In this document: in pieces, positions 18,454 to 29,895 of the stretch
Numbering within the stretch: position 1 is the first letter of the stretch
Layout of the letters: every line of letters begins with the position of its first letter
Origin: an uncultured bacterium
Lineage (GTDB): Bacteria; Bacillota; Clostridia; Oscillospirales; Oscillospiraceae
Assembly: GCA_947176765.1 (NCBI GenBank)
Contig: CAMWRX010000001.1
Span: forward strand, 1 to 64,000
Length of the DNA stretch: 64,000 nucleotides
Reading direction: 5' to 3'
Program-made: the position numbers and the translations under genes
Notes under the pieces: generated by a model
The model's database searches: none
What the model saw: only the letters and a program-made list of their open reading frames with translations
Told to the model about the DNA's origin: nothing

Positions 18454-19401
18454 TTATCCCATCATCACCCTGGTGAGCAGGAAGGCCATGGCCCCGCAGG
18501 CGGGGAAGGTCAGCGCCCACGCTCCTGCCATCTGGACCATGACCCGCCGGTCTGTCCCCCGGCCCGCGCCGCAGATGGCGGCGACTTTGGCGTGGGTGGT
18601 GGAGGCGGGCAGGCCCAGGGCGGAACAGATGAACAGTACCAACCCCGCGCCCAGATCGGCGGCAAGGCCGTCGTCAGGGGAGAGGGAGGCCAGCTCTGAG
18701 CCCACCTTTTCCACGATGGGCTTCCCGCCCAGGGCGGTGCCCAGGGCCATCACCCCGGCGGTGAGCAGGGCCAGCCTCAGCCGGGAGGCGTCCGTATCTC
18801 CGCCCAGCCCGCCGGTGAGCAGCAGCAGGGCTAAAAATTTTTGCCCGTCCTGCACGCCGTGGAGCAGGGCGGTGAGGGCGGCCCCGCCTTTTTGCCAGAC
18901 CGCTGGACGGCGCACCCGCCCCGTCAGTGCCTGCCGGAATACTCTGCCAGCCAGCACCCCGGCAGGCAGGGACAGAGCAAGCCCCGCCAGCGCCCGGATC
19001 CACGCCCCGGCGCTTAAGCTGGCAGCTCCCGCGCCCAAAGCGACAGCTCCGCCGGACAGCCCAGCCAGCAGGGCGTGGCTCTCGCTGGTGGGCAGGCCGA
19101 ACCGCCACGCCGCTACCGACCACAGCACAATGGACAGCAGGGCGGCGTTCAGCGCGGCGAGCGCCGTTTGGGGGCTGGAGAAGGCCACCAGTTCCCTCAT
19201 AGTATCCGCCACGGCGGGAAAGCGCAGGCAGGCAAAAATGGCCCCAATGAAGTTGCACACCGCCGCCAGGGCCACCCCCCGGCGAAAGGACAGCGCTCCC
19301 GAGCCCACGGCGGTGGCGATGGCGTTGGGTGCGTCGGTCCAGCCGTTGACGAAAATTACCGCCAGTACCAGCAGGCGGGCGAGATGGACGGTCATGGTCA
19401 T
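18454..19401 (-). CDS. PiT-family inorganic phosphate transporter
   Basis: VNGWTDAPNAIATAVGSGALS and GLPASTTHAKVAAICGAG signature; start ATG at 19401 with a GGGAG RBS. Confidence 0.88.
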   Translation of the reverse strand: MTMTVHLARLLVLAVIFVNGWTDAPNAIATAVGSGALSFRRGVALAAVCNFIGAIFACLRFPAVADTMRELVAFSSPQTALAALNAALLSIVLWSVAAWRFGLPTSESHALLAGLSGGAVALGAGAASLSAGAWIRALAGLALSLPAGVLAGRVFRQALTGRVRRPAVWQKGGAALTALLHGVQDGQKFLALLLLTGGLGGDTDASRLRLALLTAGVMALGTALGGKPIVEKVGSELASLSPDDGLAADLGAGLVLFICSALGLPASTTHAKVAAICGAGRGTDRRVMVQMAGAWALTFPACGAMAFLLTRVMMG

Positions 19402-19546
19402 GGCACTCCCTCCCGGGGCAAGCGTATGAGGGGCGGAGAGGAAGATATGCAAAATTTTTGAAAAAATAAAAAGGGTTTTCGATTTTTACGGGGTATAAGA
19501 GATAGACAGCGATTTTGCCTGAGCGAAAGAGGGGGAGGGATACGGC

Positions 19547-20557
19547 ATGGAACAGACCATTCGGGAGCGCACCGAGGAGCTGGAGCGGCAGACCCTGTCG
19601 CCCCGGGCCTGCCTGTCGGCCAATTCCAAGGGGCGGACGGTGGCCATTGCCCCCTGTCCCATGCGTACCTGCTTCCAGCGGGATGTGGATCGGGTGGTGC
19701 ACTGTAAGTCCTTCCGGCGTTTGAAGCACAAGACCCAGGTGTTCCTCCAGCCAGAGGGCGACCACTACCGCACCCGGATGACCCACACCCTGGAGGTGTC
19801 CCGGATCGCCCGGACGATGGCGCGGGGACTGCGGCTCAACGAGGATCTCACCGAGGCCGCCGCCCTGGCCCACGACCTGGGCCACACCCCCTTCGGCCAC
19901 GCCGGGGAGCGGGCGCTGTCCAGAATGGTGGAGGGGGGCTTCCGTCACTACGAGCAATCCCTGCGGGTGATCGACCGGCTGGAAAACGACGGCGCGGGGC
20001 TGAACCTGAGCCATGAGGTGAGAAGCGGCGTGCTGTGCCACACCGCCGGGCCGGTGGCGGACACCCTGGAGGGACAGTTGGTGCGGTTTGCCGACAAGAT
20101 CGCCTATATCAACCATGACATCGACGACGCCATGCGGGGAGGTATCATCTTTCCCACCGATATTCCTGTCCACATCTCCCAGGTCCTGGGCTATACCCAC
20201 GGCGAGCGCATCGAGACGCTGACCATGGACATTATCCGGGCCAGCGCTGAGGGGGACGTGATCCGTCAGTCGGAGTCGGTGGCAAAGGCCATGGCGGAGC
20301 TGAAGGAGTTCATGTTCCAGTCAGTCTACTTCAACCCCCTGGCCAAGGGGGAGGAGGGCAAGGCGGAGGACATGATTTGCCTGCTTTTCGAATACTATTG
20401 CAAGCATACGGACAAGCTGCCGCCGGAATATCAGGATATTCTGGTGCGGGAGGGGACGCAGCGGGCGGTGCTGGACTATATCGCGGGTATGACGGACACC
20501 TACGCCGTGGAACAGTTCAGCGGCCTGTTCATTCCGATGAGGTGGGTGGTCAAATGA
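19547..20557 (+). CDS. dgt: Deoxyguanosinetriphosphate triphosphohydrolase (HD domain)
   Basis: FRRLKHKTQVFLQPEGDHYRTRMTHTLEVSRIAR...LAHDLGHTPFGHAGE. Confidence 0.93.
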   Translation: MEQTIRERTEELERQTLSPRACLSANSKGRTVAIAPCPMRTCFQRDVDRVVHCKSFRRLKHKTQVFLQPEGDHYRTRMTHTLEVSRIARTMARGLRLNEDLTEAAALAHDLGHTPFGHAGERALSRMVEGGFRHYEQSLRVIDRLENDGAGLNLSHEVRSGVLCHTAGPVADTLEGQLVRFADKIAYINHDIDDAMRGGIIFPTDIPVHISQVLGYTHGERIETLTMDIIRASAEGDVIRQSESVAKAMAELKEFMFQSVYFNPLAKGEEGKAEDMICLLFEYYCKHTDKLPPEYQDILVREGTQRAVLDYIAGMTDTYAVEQFSGLFIPMRWVVK

Positions 20558-21183
20558 CGGAATACCTTGTCCCCTCCCGCCCCTCCGAGACAGAGTTCAC
20601 CGAGAAACGCTCCACCTTCATCGGCCACGTCTGGCCGGTGGAGACGGAGGACGAGGCCCGCGCCCGGATTGACGAGATGAAAAAGAAATATCACGATGCC
20701 CGGCACAACTGCTGGTGCTATCTCATCAAGGATGGCCCGGTGCGCTACTCCGACGACGGCGAACCCCAGGGCACCGCCGGCCAGCCCATGCTGGGGGTGT
20801 TCCAGAAGGAAGGGGTCACCAACGTGTGCTGCGTGGTCACCCGGTACTTCGGCGGGGTGCTGTTGGGCGCGGGCGGCCTGGTGCGGGCCTACACCCAGAG
20901 CGCCAAGGATGCGCTGGACGCGGCGGGCATTTCCGTCGTCCGCCGCTGGGTGGCTATGGAGGTGCCCTGTACCTACAGCCAGTTTGAGGAGGTGCGCCGG
21001 GAGGTGTTCCACTTCGGCGGCGTGGTGGAGGGCGCGGATTACGGCGCGGATGTGCTGCTGTCTGTGCTGATTCCGGAGGAGCGCGCGGAACTGTTCACCG
21101 CCCACCTGTTTGACGCTTCCGCCGGGACGATTGAGGCGCTGGAATCGGGAGAAGCCTTCCGCGCGGCCCCTTTGGAGCGTTAA
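20554..21183 (+). CDS. YigZ/IMPACT family protein
   Basis: DDGEPQGTAGQPML...VVTRYFGGVLLGAGGLVRAYTQSAKDAL; ATGA overlap with dgt. Confidence 0.92.
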   Translation: MTEYLVPSRPSETEFTEKRSTFIGHVWPVETEDEARARIDEMKKKYHDARHNCWCYLIKDGPVRYSDDGEPQGTAGQPMLGVFQKEGVTNVCCVVTRYFGGVLLGAGGLVRAYTQSAKDALDAAGISVVRRWVAMEVPCTYSQFEEVRREVFHFGGVVEGADYGADVLLSVLIPEERAELFTAHLFDASAGTIEALESGEAFRAAPLER

Positions 21184-21239
21184 ATTCCCAAAACTGTGAT
21201 AAAAACTGGTAATTTTGGCTAATATCAAGAGGTGAGACC

Positions 21240-23021
21240 ATGGCCATTCCCGAATCTTTCCTAGATGATCTCAACGGGCGGCTGAACATTGTGGACGTGG
21301 TCTCCGCCTACCTGCCCCTGAACAAAAAGGGGGGCAACTATTGGGGATTGTGCCCTTTCCACCATGAAAAGACCCCCTCTTTCTCCGTCAACGAGTCCAG
21401 GCAGAGCTTCCACTGCTTCGGCTGCGGCAAGGGGGGCGGCGCCATCCGCTTCGTTATGGAGATGGACAGCCTGTCCTTTCCCGAGGCGGTGCGCAAGCTG
21501 GCGGAGCGGGAGGGGATGCAGGTGCCAGACGACAGCCCCGTGGACGGGGCATGGAGGGAGAAGCGCAAGCGCGTCCTGGAGCTGAACCGCGAAGCCGCCC
21601 GGTTCTACCGCGCTATGCTGGCTGATCCCCGAGGATCGGCAGTGGCGTCCTACATCCGGGACAAGCGGCGCATCAGCCCCAAGTTTTCCGCCCGGTTCGG
21701 CCTGGGAGCTGCCCCGGAGGGCTGGAACAGCCTCATCACCGCCATGCGGGACAAAGGCTACGATAAAGCGGATCTCATCGACGCCGGGTTGGCCGTGGCG
21801 GGGAAAAACGGCGGCGTGTACGACAAATACCGCAACCGCTTGATGCTTCCCGTCATCGACACCCGGGGGGACGTGATCGGCTTCACCAGCCGGGTGATGG
21901 ACGATTCCACGCCCAAATACCTGAACACCCCGGAGACCGCCATTTTCAAAAAGCGCTCCATCCTGTACGGATTAAACTACGCGAAAAAAACCAAGCGCCC
22001 CAACTTCATTCTGGTAGAGGGCAACATCGACGTCATCACCCTCCATCAGGCGGGCTTTGACAACACGGTAGCCACGATGGGCACGGCCCTCACCGAAGAG
22101 CACATCCGTCTGCTGGAGCGGTACACAAAGGAACTGGTGCTGTGTTACGACAACGACGCCGCCGGGGAGGACGCCACTCAGCGGGCCATCGCCCTGCTGA
22201 AGAAGTCGGAGCTGTCCGTCAAGGTGCTCCGCCTGCCACGCCGCCGGACGGCGGAGGGTGAGCTGGTGAAGCAGGACGCGGACGATTTCATCAAAAACCA
22301 CGGCCCCGGAACCTTTGAGGATTTGATGGCTCACAGCGCCAACTCGGCGGAATACCGCCTGAGCGCGGTGCAGGCTCAGTTTGACCTGAGCCGGGATGAC
22401 CAGCGGGCGCAATACCTGCTGGCCGCGGCGGAGGTGGTGGCCGGGCTGCCCAGCCCTGTGGAGCGGGAGATATACGCCGGCCGGTGCGCCGAGGCGGCCA
22501 AGGTCTCCAAGGAGGCGGTGCTCCAGGAGGTGGAGCGTCTGCGGAAAAAGCAGCGCTGGCAGGCCAGGAAGCAGGAGGAGCGCCAGAGCCTCGTTCCCAC
22601 ACGCCAGATCCAGCCCAGAGACCGAAGTCTGCGATATGCCAACGTCCGCTCCGCCCGCGCGGAAGAGGGCATTTTGCGGGTGGTGCTGCTGGATGGGGAG
22701 TTTTTCCGGGAACTGGACGATCTTACGCTGGAGCACTTTTCCTCGCCGCTGCTGGGCCGCGCGTTCGCGCTGCTGCGGGAGCGGTGGCGGGCAGGCAAAA
22801 GCGTCGCTTTCGCGGCGATGGAGGGGCAGTTTACTCCGGAGGAGATGGATCAGCTTTCCGCCGCCGTCCAGGAGCCTCAGCCCCGGAATACCGCCGGGGA
22901 GGCGCTGGAGGACTATAAGCGGGTGATCCTGCTGGAGCACAGCAGGGCAGACATATCAGATGAAAAAGATTTGGATGATCTGAAACAGGTACTCAAACAG
23001 AAAAAAGGTTTTGGAGGATGA
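21240..23021 (+). CDS. dnaG: DNA primase
   Basis: N-terminal zinc finger CPFHHEKTPSFSVNESRQSFHCFGCGKGG and TOPRIM region. Confidence 0.97.
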   Translation: MAIPESFLDDLNGRLNIVDVVSAYLPLNKKGGNYWGLCPFHHEKTPSFSVNESRQSFHCFGCGKGGGAIRFVMEMDSLSFPEAVRKLAEREGMQVPDDSPVDGAWREKRKRVLELNREAARFYRAMLADPRGSAVASYIRDKRRISPKFSARFGLGAAPEGWNSLITAMRDKGYDKADLIDAGLAVAGKNGGVYDKYRNRLMLPVIDTRGDVIGFTSRVMDDSTPKYLNTPETAIFKKRSILYGLNYAKKTKRPNFILVEGNIDVITLHQAGFDNTVATMGTALTEEHIRLLERYTKELVLCYDNDAAGEDATQRAIALLKKSELSVKVLRLPRRRTAEGELVKQDADDFIKNHGPGTFEDLMAHSANSAEYRLSAVQAQFDLSRDDQRAQYLLAAAEVVAGLPSPVEREIYAGRCAEAAKVSKEAVLQEVERLRKKQRWQARKQEERQSLVPTRQIQPRDRSLRYANVRSARAEEGILRVVLLDGEFFRELDDLTLEHFSSPLLGRAFALLRERWRAGKSVAFAAMEGQFTPEEMDQLSAAVQEPQPRNTAGEALEDYKRVILLEHSRADISDEKDLDDLKQVLKQKKGFGG

Positions 23022-24332
<1,311 letters not shown>

Positions 24333-24336
24333 ATGA

Positions 24337-24371
24337 CACCGCCCCCGGCCAATGGCTGGGGGCGGTCTTTT
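24337..24371. terminator. Bidirectional terminator after rpoD
   Basis: ACCGCCCCCGGCC-AAT-GGCTGGGGGCGGT then CTTTTC. Confidence 0.85.
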
Positions 24372-24898
24372 CAGTATTCCAGCTTCACAATCTGCCCGTT
24401 GGACGGATGCGGGATGTCCAGGACATACTGCATGAGCGTTCCGTGACAGGCCACGATGACACAGCGAAAGTCTTTGTATCTGTCCAGCACGGCAAAAACC
24501 CGCTTCTTCATCTGCTCGACGGACTCCCACGAGGGTGTCTCGCCCTCCGGATGATGCCCATGGTTGTCGTGCAGCGCCTGATAGCACTGATTGGCTTCCT
24601 CCTGCGGCAGATACTCATAATCAACGGCATCCGACAGCCACTCATGGAGGTCGGTTTCCACCCGGATGTCCAGTCCCAGCTCCTTTGACAGGATGGCGGC
24701 GGAGTGCAGTGTCCGGCCATAGGGGGATGAGATAATCAGCTCTGCGTCCTTCAACCGCTTGTCGAGGGCGGCGGCTTTGATCTGCCGGACACCAAGCTGG
24801 GACAGTGTCAGCATATTGAAGCCCCGTCCTTGATAAATTTTCGTGTTTGCCTCCGAAAAGTCCGCTTGCCCATGGCGGATAAAATAAAATGTAGTCAT
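24371..24898 (-). CDS. Histidine phosphatase (phosphoglycerate mutase) family protein
   Basis: MTTFYFIRHGQADFSEAN RHG motif. Confidence 0.88.
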   Translation of the reverse strand: MTTFYFIRHGQADFSEANTKIYQGRGFNMLTLSQLGVRQIKAAALDKRLKDAELIISSPYGRTLHSAAILSKELGLDIRVETDLHEWLSDAVDYEYLPQEEANQCYQALHDNHGHHPEGETPSWESVEQMKKRVFAVLDRYKDFRCVIVACHGTLMQYVLDIPHPSNGQIVKLEY

Positions 24899-24913
24899 TC
24901 TGCTCCCTCCTTG

Positions 24914-25804
24914 TCACCGAAATACCCGGTTGAAGTCCCGGGGCATCTTGGCCTTGAAGGTAATCTGTTCCCCGGTGGCGGGGTGGGTGAAGGACAGCTC
25001 GTTGGCGTGGAGGCACAGCCGTCCGATGGGGTTGGTGCGGGCGCCGTACTGCTTGTCCCCGGCCACGGGATGGCCCATCTCCTTCATATGGACGCGGATC
25101 TGGTTTTTCCGCCCCGTCTCGATATTGATGTCCAGCAGGGCATAGCCGCCCCCGGCTTTCTTCACCTCGTAGCTGGTAATGGCCTCTTTAGCGTTGGGGC
25201 CGGGCCGGCCGGAGAAGCTGAGGTGGGTTTCCGTCTCCACCAGATAGGAGCGGATGGTATCCCGGTCCGGCTTGGGCACACCCTCCACCACCGCCAGGTA
25301 GCCCCGGCGAGTGATGATTTCGTTCCACTTGCTCTGAAACAGCTCCTTGGTCTCAGCGTCCCGGGCAAACATCAGCACCCCAGACGTGTCCCGGTCCAGC
25401 CGGTGGAGAATAAAAATGCGGTCGTCCACCCGGCGGCTCTTTACGTAGTCGGTGACCATGTGGTAGGCGGTGCGGGTTTTCTCCTTCTCGGTGGCCACGC
25501 TGAGCAGTTTGGCGGGTTTGTTCACCACGATGAGGTGCTCGTCCTCATAGAGGATGGGGAAGGGCAGCGCGTCCGCCCGGGGGGCGGAGGAGAGGAGGAT
25601 GGTCACCTTTTGGCCGGGGCTCAGGAGTGTGTCAAACTGGGAGACGGGCACGCCGTCCACCGCGATCAGCCGCCGGGACAGCAGGGATTTTACATTGTTC
25701 CGGCTCTTGCCCTTCACGCTGGCCAGCAGGAAGGGGAGCAGGGTGGTGGGTTCGCCCACCGTATAGACAGGGGCTTCGGCCCGGCGTTTGTGGTTGTGTT
25801 CCAT
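24914..25804 (-). CDS. RluA-family pseudouridine synthase
   Basis: S4-like N-terminus, HRLDRDTSGVLMFARDAETKELFQ catalytic motif; start ATG at 25804. Confidence 0.92.
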   Translation of the reverse strand: MEHNHKRRAEAPVYTVGEPTTLLPFLLASVKGKSRNNVKSLLSRRLIAVDGVPVSQFDTLLSPGQKVTILLSSAPRADALPFPILYEDEHLIVVNKPAKLLSVATEKEKTRTAYHMVTDYVKSRRVDDRIFILHRLDRDTSGVLMFARDAETKELFQSKWNEIITRRGYLAVVEGVPKPDRDTIRSYLVETETHLSFSGRPGPNAKEAITSYEVKKAGGGYALLDINIETGRKNQIRVHMKEMGHPVAGDKQYGARTNPIGRLCLHANELSFTHPATGEQITFKAKMPRDFNRVFR

Positions 25805-25957
25805 AGAATCCGCCTTTCTGTGTTTTCCCGCCGCAGGGAGGGGAAACCGTATCATTGGAGACATTGTATCACAGCATTGGGGAAAAGTCTATGAAATTCC
25901 AGCGGGACAAGCAAGACCGGCTTCTTTCCGTCATAAGCTTCCCAGAGGTGATGCATC

Positions 25958-26233
25958 GTGAGAGAAAAGGAGGGCCTGCTGCTCCGGGTGTCCCGAATGT
26001 TTGATCTGCCCGCCGACGCGTTGGCGGGGGAGCCTCGGGTGGAGGTGGTGGGGAGCGGCGAGCTGCGCATGGGCCCCCATCGGGGTATTCTGGCCTATGG
26101 AGAGTCGGAGATCCACATATCCGGCGGGTCGTTGGTGGTGCTGGTGCGGGGCAGCGGCCTGGAACTGCGGGCTATGACCCCGGAGGAGCTGCTCATCACG
26201 GGAACCATCACAGCCGTAGAATTTGTGAGGTAG
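25958..26233 (+). CDS. yqfC: Sporulation protein YqfC
   Basis: YabP/YqfC-type small protein directly upstream of a yqfD-like gene. Confidence 0.88.
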   Translation: MREKEGLLLRVSRMFDLPADALAGEPRVEVVGSGELRMGPHRGILAYGESEIHISGGSLVVLVRGSGLELRAMTPEELLITGTITAVEFVR

Positions 26234-26237
26234 AATT

Positions 26238-27494
26238 ATGAAAAAGCTCATTAACCTGCTGCGGGGATATGTGATACTGGAGGCGGCCGGGGCCTTCCCT
26301 GAGCGGCTTTTGAATCTGTGCGCCCAGAACCGGCTGCAATTCTGGAAGTTGAGTTGGATCGATGAGACCAGCTTTACATTCCGCATTGCGCTCAGTGATC
26401 GAAAGCGGCTGGACGAGCTGGCCCGGCGCTCTATGTGCCAGCTCACCGAGCGGGGCCGCCGGGGGGCGGCGGTGGAGGCGGAGCGGATCATAGAGCGCCG
26501 CTGGGGCTTTTTGGCGGGGCTGGCGGTATGCTTTCTAGCGGTTAGCTTCCTGTCCCGGTTTCTGCTGGTCATTGAGGTGGTGGGCAATGAGACGACCCCC
26601 ACCGCTGTCATCCTGTCCCAGCTCCAGCGAGTGGGGGTGCGGCCCGGGGTCTACGGCCCTTCCATCCCGGAGAAGGAGGCCGCTAACGCCGCCTTGCTGG
26701 GGCTGCCGGAGCTTTCCTACCTGGCCATCAATATCTACGGTACCCGGGCGGAGGTGGTAGTTCACGAGGCGGAGAAGAAGCCCGAACTGCTGGAGGAGGA
26801 TATTCCCACCGACGTAATCGCCAAGGCGGACGGCATCATCGAAGAGATCCAGGCGAACTCGGGTAGGGCCATGTTTCAAGATGGGGACATCGTGGCCAAA
26901 GGGGAGGTACTCATCAGCGGGGATTTGGATTTAAAAGAACCTGAATATGGCACAGTGGATCTGGGGCATCTGATCGTACACGCCGCCGGGTCTGTCACAG
27001 CCCGGACGTGGCGCACGTTGGAGGAGACAATCCCCCTCACATACCAGGCAAAGATGTACACCGGAGAGGAGCAAACAAAGTACGGCATAAAAATTTTGTG
27101 GAACGACCTGGATTTTTTTGAAAACAGTAGCATTTCCCAGGGCAGATATGATAAAATAACCAGGACTGAGCAGTTGACTCCCTTTGGCCGTTCCGTGCCC
27201 GTCTGGGTGACTACGACGACTTTGCGCCCCTACACCCTGGAGGAGCGGCCCATAGACGGGGAGGAGGCCGCGGCCCGGCTGGAGCGGGCTCTGCTGGCCC
27301 GGCTGGAGGAGCTGCTGGCGGCCAACGGGGGAGAGGCCCTGCGCACCGATTTTGTCACCAAGGAGGAGGGCGGGCTTCTCACTGTCACCCTGCTGGCGGA
27401 GTGCCGGGAGGAGATCGGACGCACTGTGGAGCGGGAAGGGGAAGTGGGACGTATCCCCGGTACGCCCCAGGAGGATACCAAAGACAGCGGCTGA
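26238..27494 (+). CDS. yqfD: Sporulation protein YqfD
   Basis: LINLLRGYVILEAAGAFPERLLNLCAQNRLQFWKL...; yqfC-yqfD-phoH order. Confidence 0.93.
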   Translation: MKKLINLLRGYVILEAAGAFPERLLNLCAQNRLQFWKLSWIDETSFTFRIALSDRKRLDELARRSMCQLTERGRRGAAVEAERIIERRWGFLAGLAVCFLAVSFLSRFLLVIEVVGNETTPTAVILSQLQRVGVRPGVYGPSIPEKEAANAALLGLPELSYLAINIYGTRAEVVVHEAEKKPELLEEDIPTDVIAKADGIIEEIQANSGRAMFQDGDIVAKGEVLISGDLDLKEPEYGTVDLGHLIVHAAGSVTARTWRTLEETIPLTYQAKMYTGEEQTKYGIKILWNDLDFFENSSISQGRYDKITRTEQLTPFGRSVPVWVTTTTLRPYTLEERPIDGEEAAARLERALLARLEELLAANGGEALRTDFVTKEEGGLLTVTLLAECREEIGRTVEREGEVGRIPGTPQEDTKDSG

Positions 27495-27517
27495 GCGCCG
27501 CATAGAGGAGTGTACGC

Positions 27518-28495
27518 ATGACAGAGCAGAGCATCAGCATCGAGCGGATGGAGGAGGCCGTCAACCTGTTCGGCCTGTTTGACGAGAATATCCGGCTCAT
27601 TGAGCAGGAGTTGGACGTTTCGGTGGTCAACCGGGAGTCCAACCTGAAGATTTCCGGCGAGGGCGAGAACGTCATGCTGGCGGTGAAGGCCATCCAGGGC
27701 CTGCTCACCCTGTCCGCCAAGGGGGAGGCCATCGGCCAGCAGAACGTGCGGTATATCATCGAACTGGTTCGCTCCGGCAACGAGGGCAAGATCGCCCAGC
27801 TGGCCGGGGACGTGGTGTGCGTCACCGCCAAGGGCAAGCCAATCAAGGCCAAAACCATCGGTCAGCAGAAGTATGTGGACGCCATCAAAAACAACACCGT
27901 CACCATCGGCGTGGGCCCCGCCGGCACGGGCAAGACGTACCTCGCCGTGGCGGCGGCGGTGGCGGCTTTCCGGGAGAAGCAGATTAACCGCATCATCCTG
28001 ACCCGTCCCGCCGTGGAGGCCGGAGAGCGGCTGGGCTTCCTGCCTGGGGACTTACAGTCCAAGGTCGATCCCTATCTGCGCCCGCTGTACGACGCGCTGT
28101 TTGATATGCTGGGGGCGGAAACCTACCAAAAATACCTGGAGCGGGGGAATATCGAGGTGGCCCCCTTGGCCTATATGCGCGGGCGGACGCTGGACGATTC
28201 CTTTATCATTTTAGACGAGGCCCAGAACACCAGCCGGGAGCAGATGAAAATGTTCCTCACCCGGCTGGGGTTTGGCTCCAAAATCGTCATCACCGGCGAC
28301 GCCACCCAGATCGACCTGCCGGTGGACAAGGTGTCCGGCCTGAAGGAGGCCATGCGGGTGCTGAAGGGCGTGGAGGATATTTCCATTTGCCAGCTCACCG
28401 GGGCAGATGTGGTGCGGCACGTCATCGTCCAGCGGATCATCAAGGCGTATGAGGACGATGAGAAGCGCCGTGCCGCTAAGAGAGAGAGACGTTAA
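27518..28495 (+). CDS. phoH: PhoH family ATPase
   Basis: VGPAGTGKTYLAVAAAVAAF, ILTRPAVEAGERLGFLPGDLQSKVDPYLRPLYDAL. Confidence 0.95.
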   Translation: MTEQSISIERMEEAVNLFGLFDENIRLIEQELDVSVVNRESNLKISGEGENVMLAVKAIQGLLTLSAKGEAIGQQNVRYIIELVRSGNEGKIAQLAGDVVCVTAKGKPIKAKTIGQQKYVDAIKNNTVTIGVGPAGTGKTYLAVAAAVAAFREKQINRIILTRPAVEAGERLGFLPGDLQSKVDPYLRPLYDALFDMLGAETYQKYLERGNIEVAPLAYMRGRTLDDSFIILDEAQNTSREQMKMFLTRLGFGSKIVITGDATQIDLPVDKVSGLKEAMRVLKGVEDISICQLTGADVVRHVIVQRIIKAYEDDEKRRAAKRERR

Positions 28496-28509
28496 GAGGA
28501 GAAATCGCC

Positions 28510-29007
28510 ATGTCCAAACATGAGATCATTATCTCTGCCGAAACAGATGTGCCGGAGGGTGCGGAGGAATGTCTCCGCCAGGCCATCCTAGCCGCGCTTG
28601 ACGGGGAAGGAGTGGATGTGCCCTGTGAAGTTAATGCCCTTGTCACCAATGACGCGGGCATCCACCGAATCAACTTTGATATGCGGGGGGTAGACGTACC
28701 CACCGATGTATTGTCTTTCCCCATGTTCGACCTGACCCCGGGGGACAAGCCCAGGTCGGACGATGCCGACCCGGCCACCGGTCTGGTGCCCCTGGGGGAT
28801 ATGTGTATTTCCATGGAGCGGGTTCAAGCCCAGGCCAAGGAATACGGTCACTCCAACCGCCGGGAGCTGGCGTATTTAGCCGTCCACTCCATCCTGCATC
28901 TGCTGGGCTATGACCACCTGGACGAGGGGCCCATGAAGGCCCAGATGCGCGAAAGAGAGGAGAGCATCATGAAGGAATTAGGATTAGAGCGGGAGAAAAA
29001 TACATGA
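28510..29007 (+). CDS. ybeY: Endoribonuclease YbeY (rRNA maturation)
   Basis: DVLSFPMF...HSILHLLGYDHLDEGPM zinc-binding motif. Confidence 0.95.
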   Translation: MSKHEIIISAETDVPEGAEECLRQAILAALDGEGVDVPCEVNALVTNDAGIHRINFDMRGVDVPTDVLSFPMFDLTPGDKPRSDDADPATGLVPLGDMCISMERVQAQAKEYGHSNRRELAYLAVHSILHLLGYDHLDEGPMKAQMREREESIMKELGLEREKNT

Positions 29008-29864
29008 AAATGCGCTATGCTTTGCTGGCGGCAGCCCTGTCGCTGCTGCTGGCCGGATGCCAGGCGGAGGAGCCGGTAGAGACCGTGTCTGTGCCGCTGG
29101 GTACGGCTACTCCGATGAAGGAATCTGCGCCGTCGGAAGCGCCATCCCCAACCCAAGACCCGCTGGAGGAGCTTTTGGCCCGACAGCCCATCGACGACGA
29201 TCACGACGCTTTCCTGGTGGACACTGGGGGCAGACTGGGAACGCTGCTGGTGACAGCGGAGCTGGAGGAGCGGGGGCCGGAGCCGAAACCAGAGTGGGAG
29301 TCGTGGGAATACCCAGTGTGCTTTACTGTTTGGAATCCCAAGGATATAAGCCAACCAATCCAGAAGCTGGAAGGGACAACTTGGGGGACATATCATTGGC
29401 ATGAGGTGGTGGACGCTAACTTTGACGGGTACATGGATTTCAGCTATATGTATGCCATGGGAAATCAGCCGAATTACTGGTATCTCTGGGGTTGGGATGA
29501 GGACGCGGGGCAGTTTGTGGAAGTGCCGGAGTACAGGGAGATATCCTCGCCCCGCTGCAACCCGGAGACAGAGGTGATCGACGGCTGGGCCCGCTACAGC
29601 GGCGGTGGGGACGGCCTGACCACCTTCTACCGCTGGGAGGATGGAGCGCTGGTGTGCATCCGGCGGATCGAGACGGGGTACGATGATGAAAACCGGATAT
29701 ACGTAGATGAAGTGTCCTATTTCCCTTCCTGGATCAAAGTAGAGGATCGGATCGACGGGGAGCTGACCCAGGTGTACTACCAGTATTTTGCGCCGGATGC
29801 AGGAACTGATTTCTTTCCGGAACGGTTTAAATGGGAAAATCTGGACTATCACGGCGAAAACTAA
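29004..29864 (+). CDS. Putative lipoprotein of unknown function
   Basis: MKMRYALLAAALSLLLAGCQAEEP signal peptide and lipobox; ATGA overlap with ybeY. Confidence 0.75.
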   Translation: MKMRYALLAAALSLLLAGCQAEEPVETVSVPLGTATPMKESAPSEAPSPTQDPLEELLARQPIDDDHDAFLVDTGGRLGTLLVTAELEERGPEPKPEWESWEYPVCFTVWNPKDISQPIQKLEGTTWGTYHWHEVVDANFDGYMDFSYMYAMGNQPNYWYLWGWDEDAGQFVEVPEYREISSPRCNPETEVIDGWARYSGGGDGLTTFYRWEDGALVCIRRIETGYDDENRIYVDEVSYFPSWIKVEDRIDGELTQVYYQYFAPDAGTDFFPERFKWENLDYHGEN

Positions 29865-29895
29865 AATGCTCAAAGAAAGTTGAGGATTACCTAAC

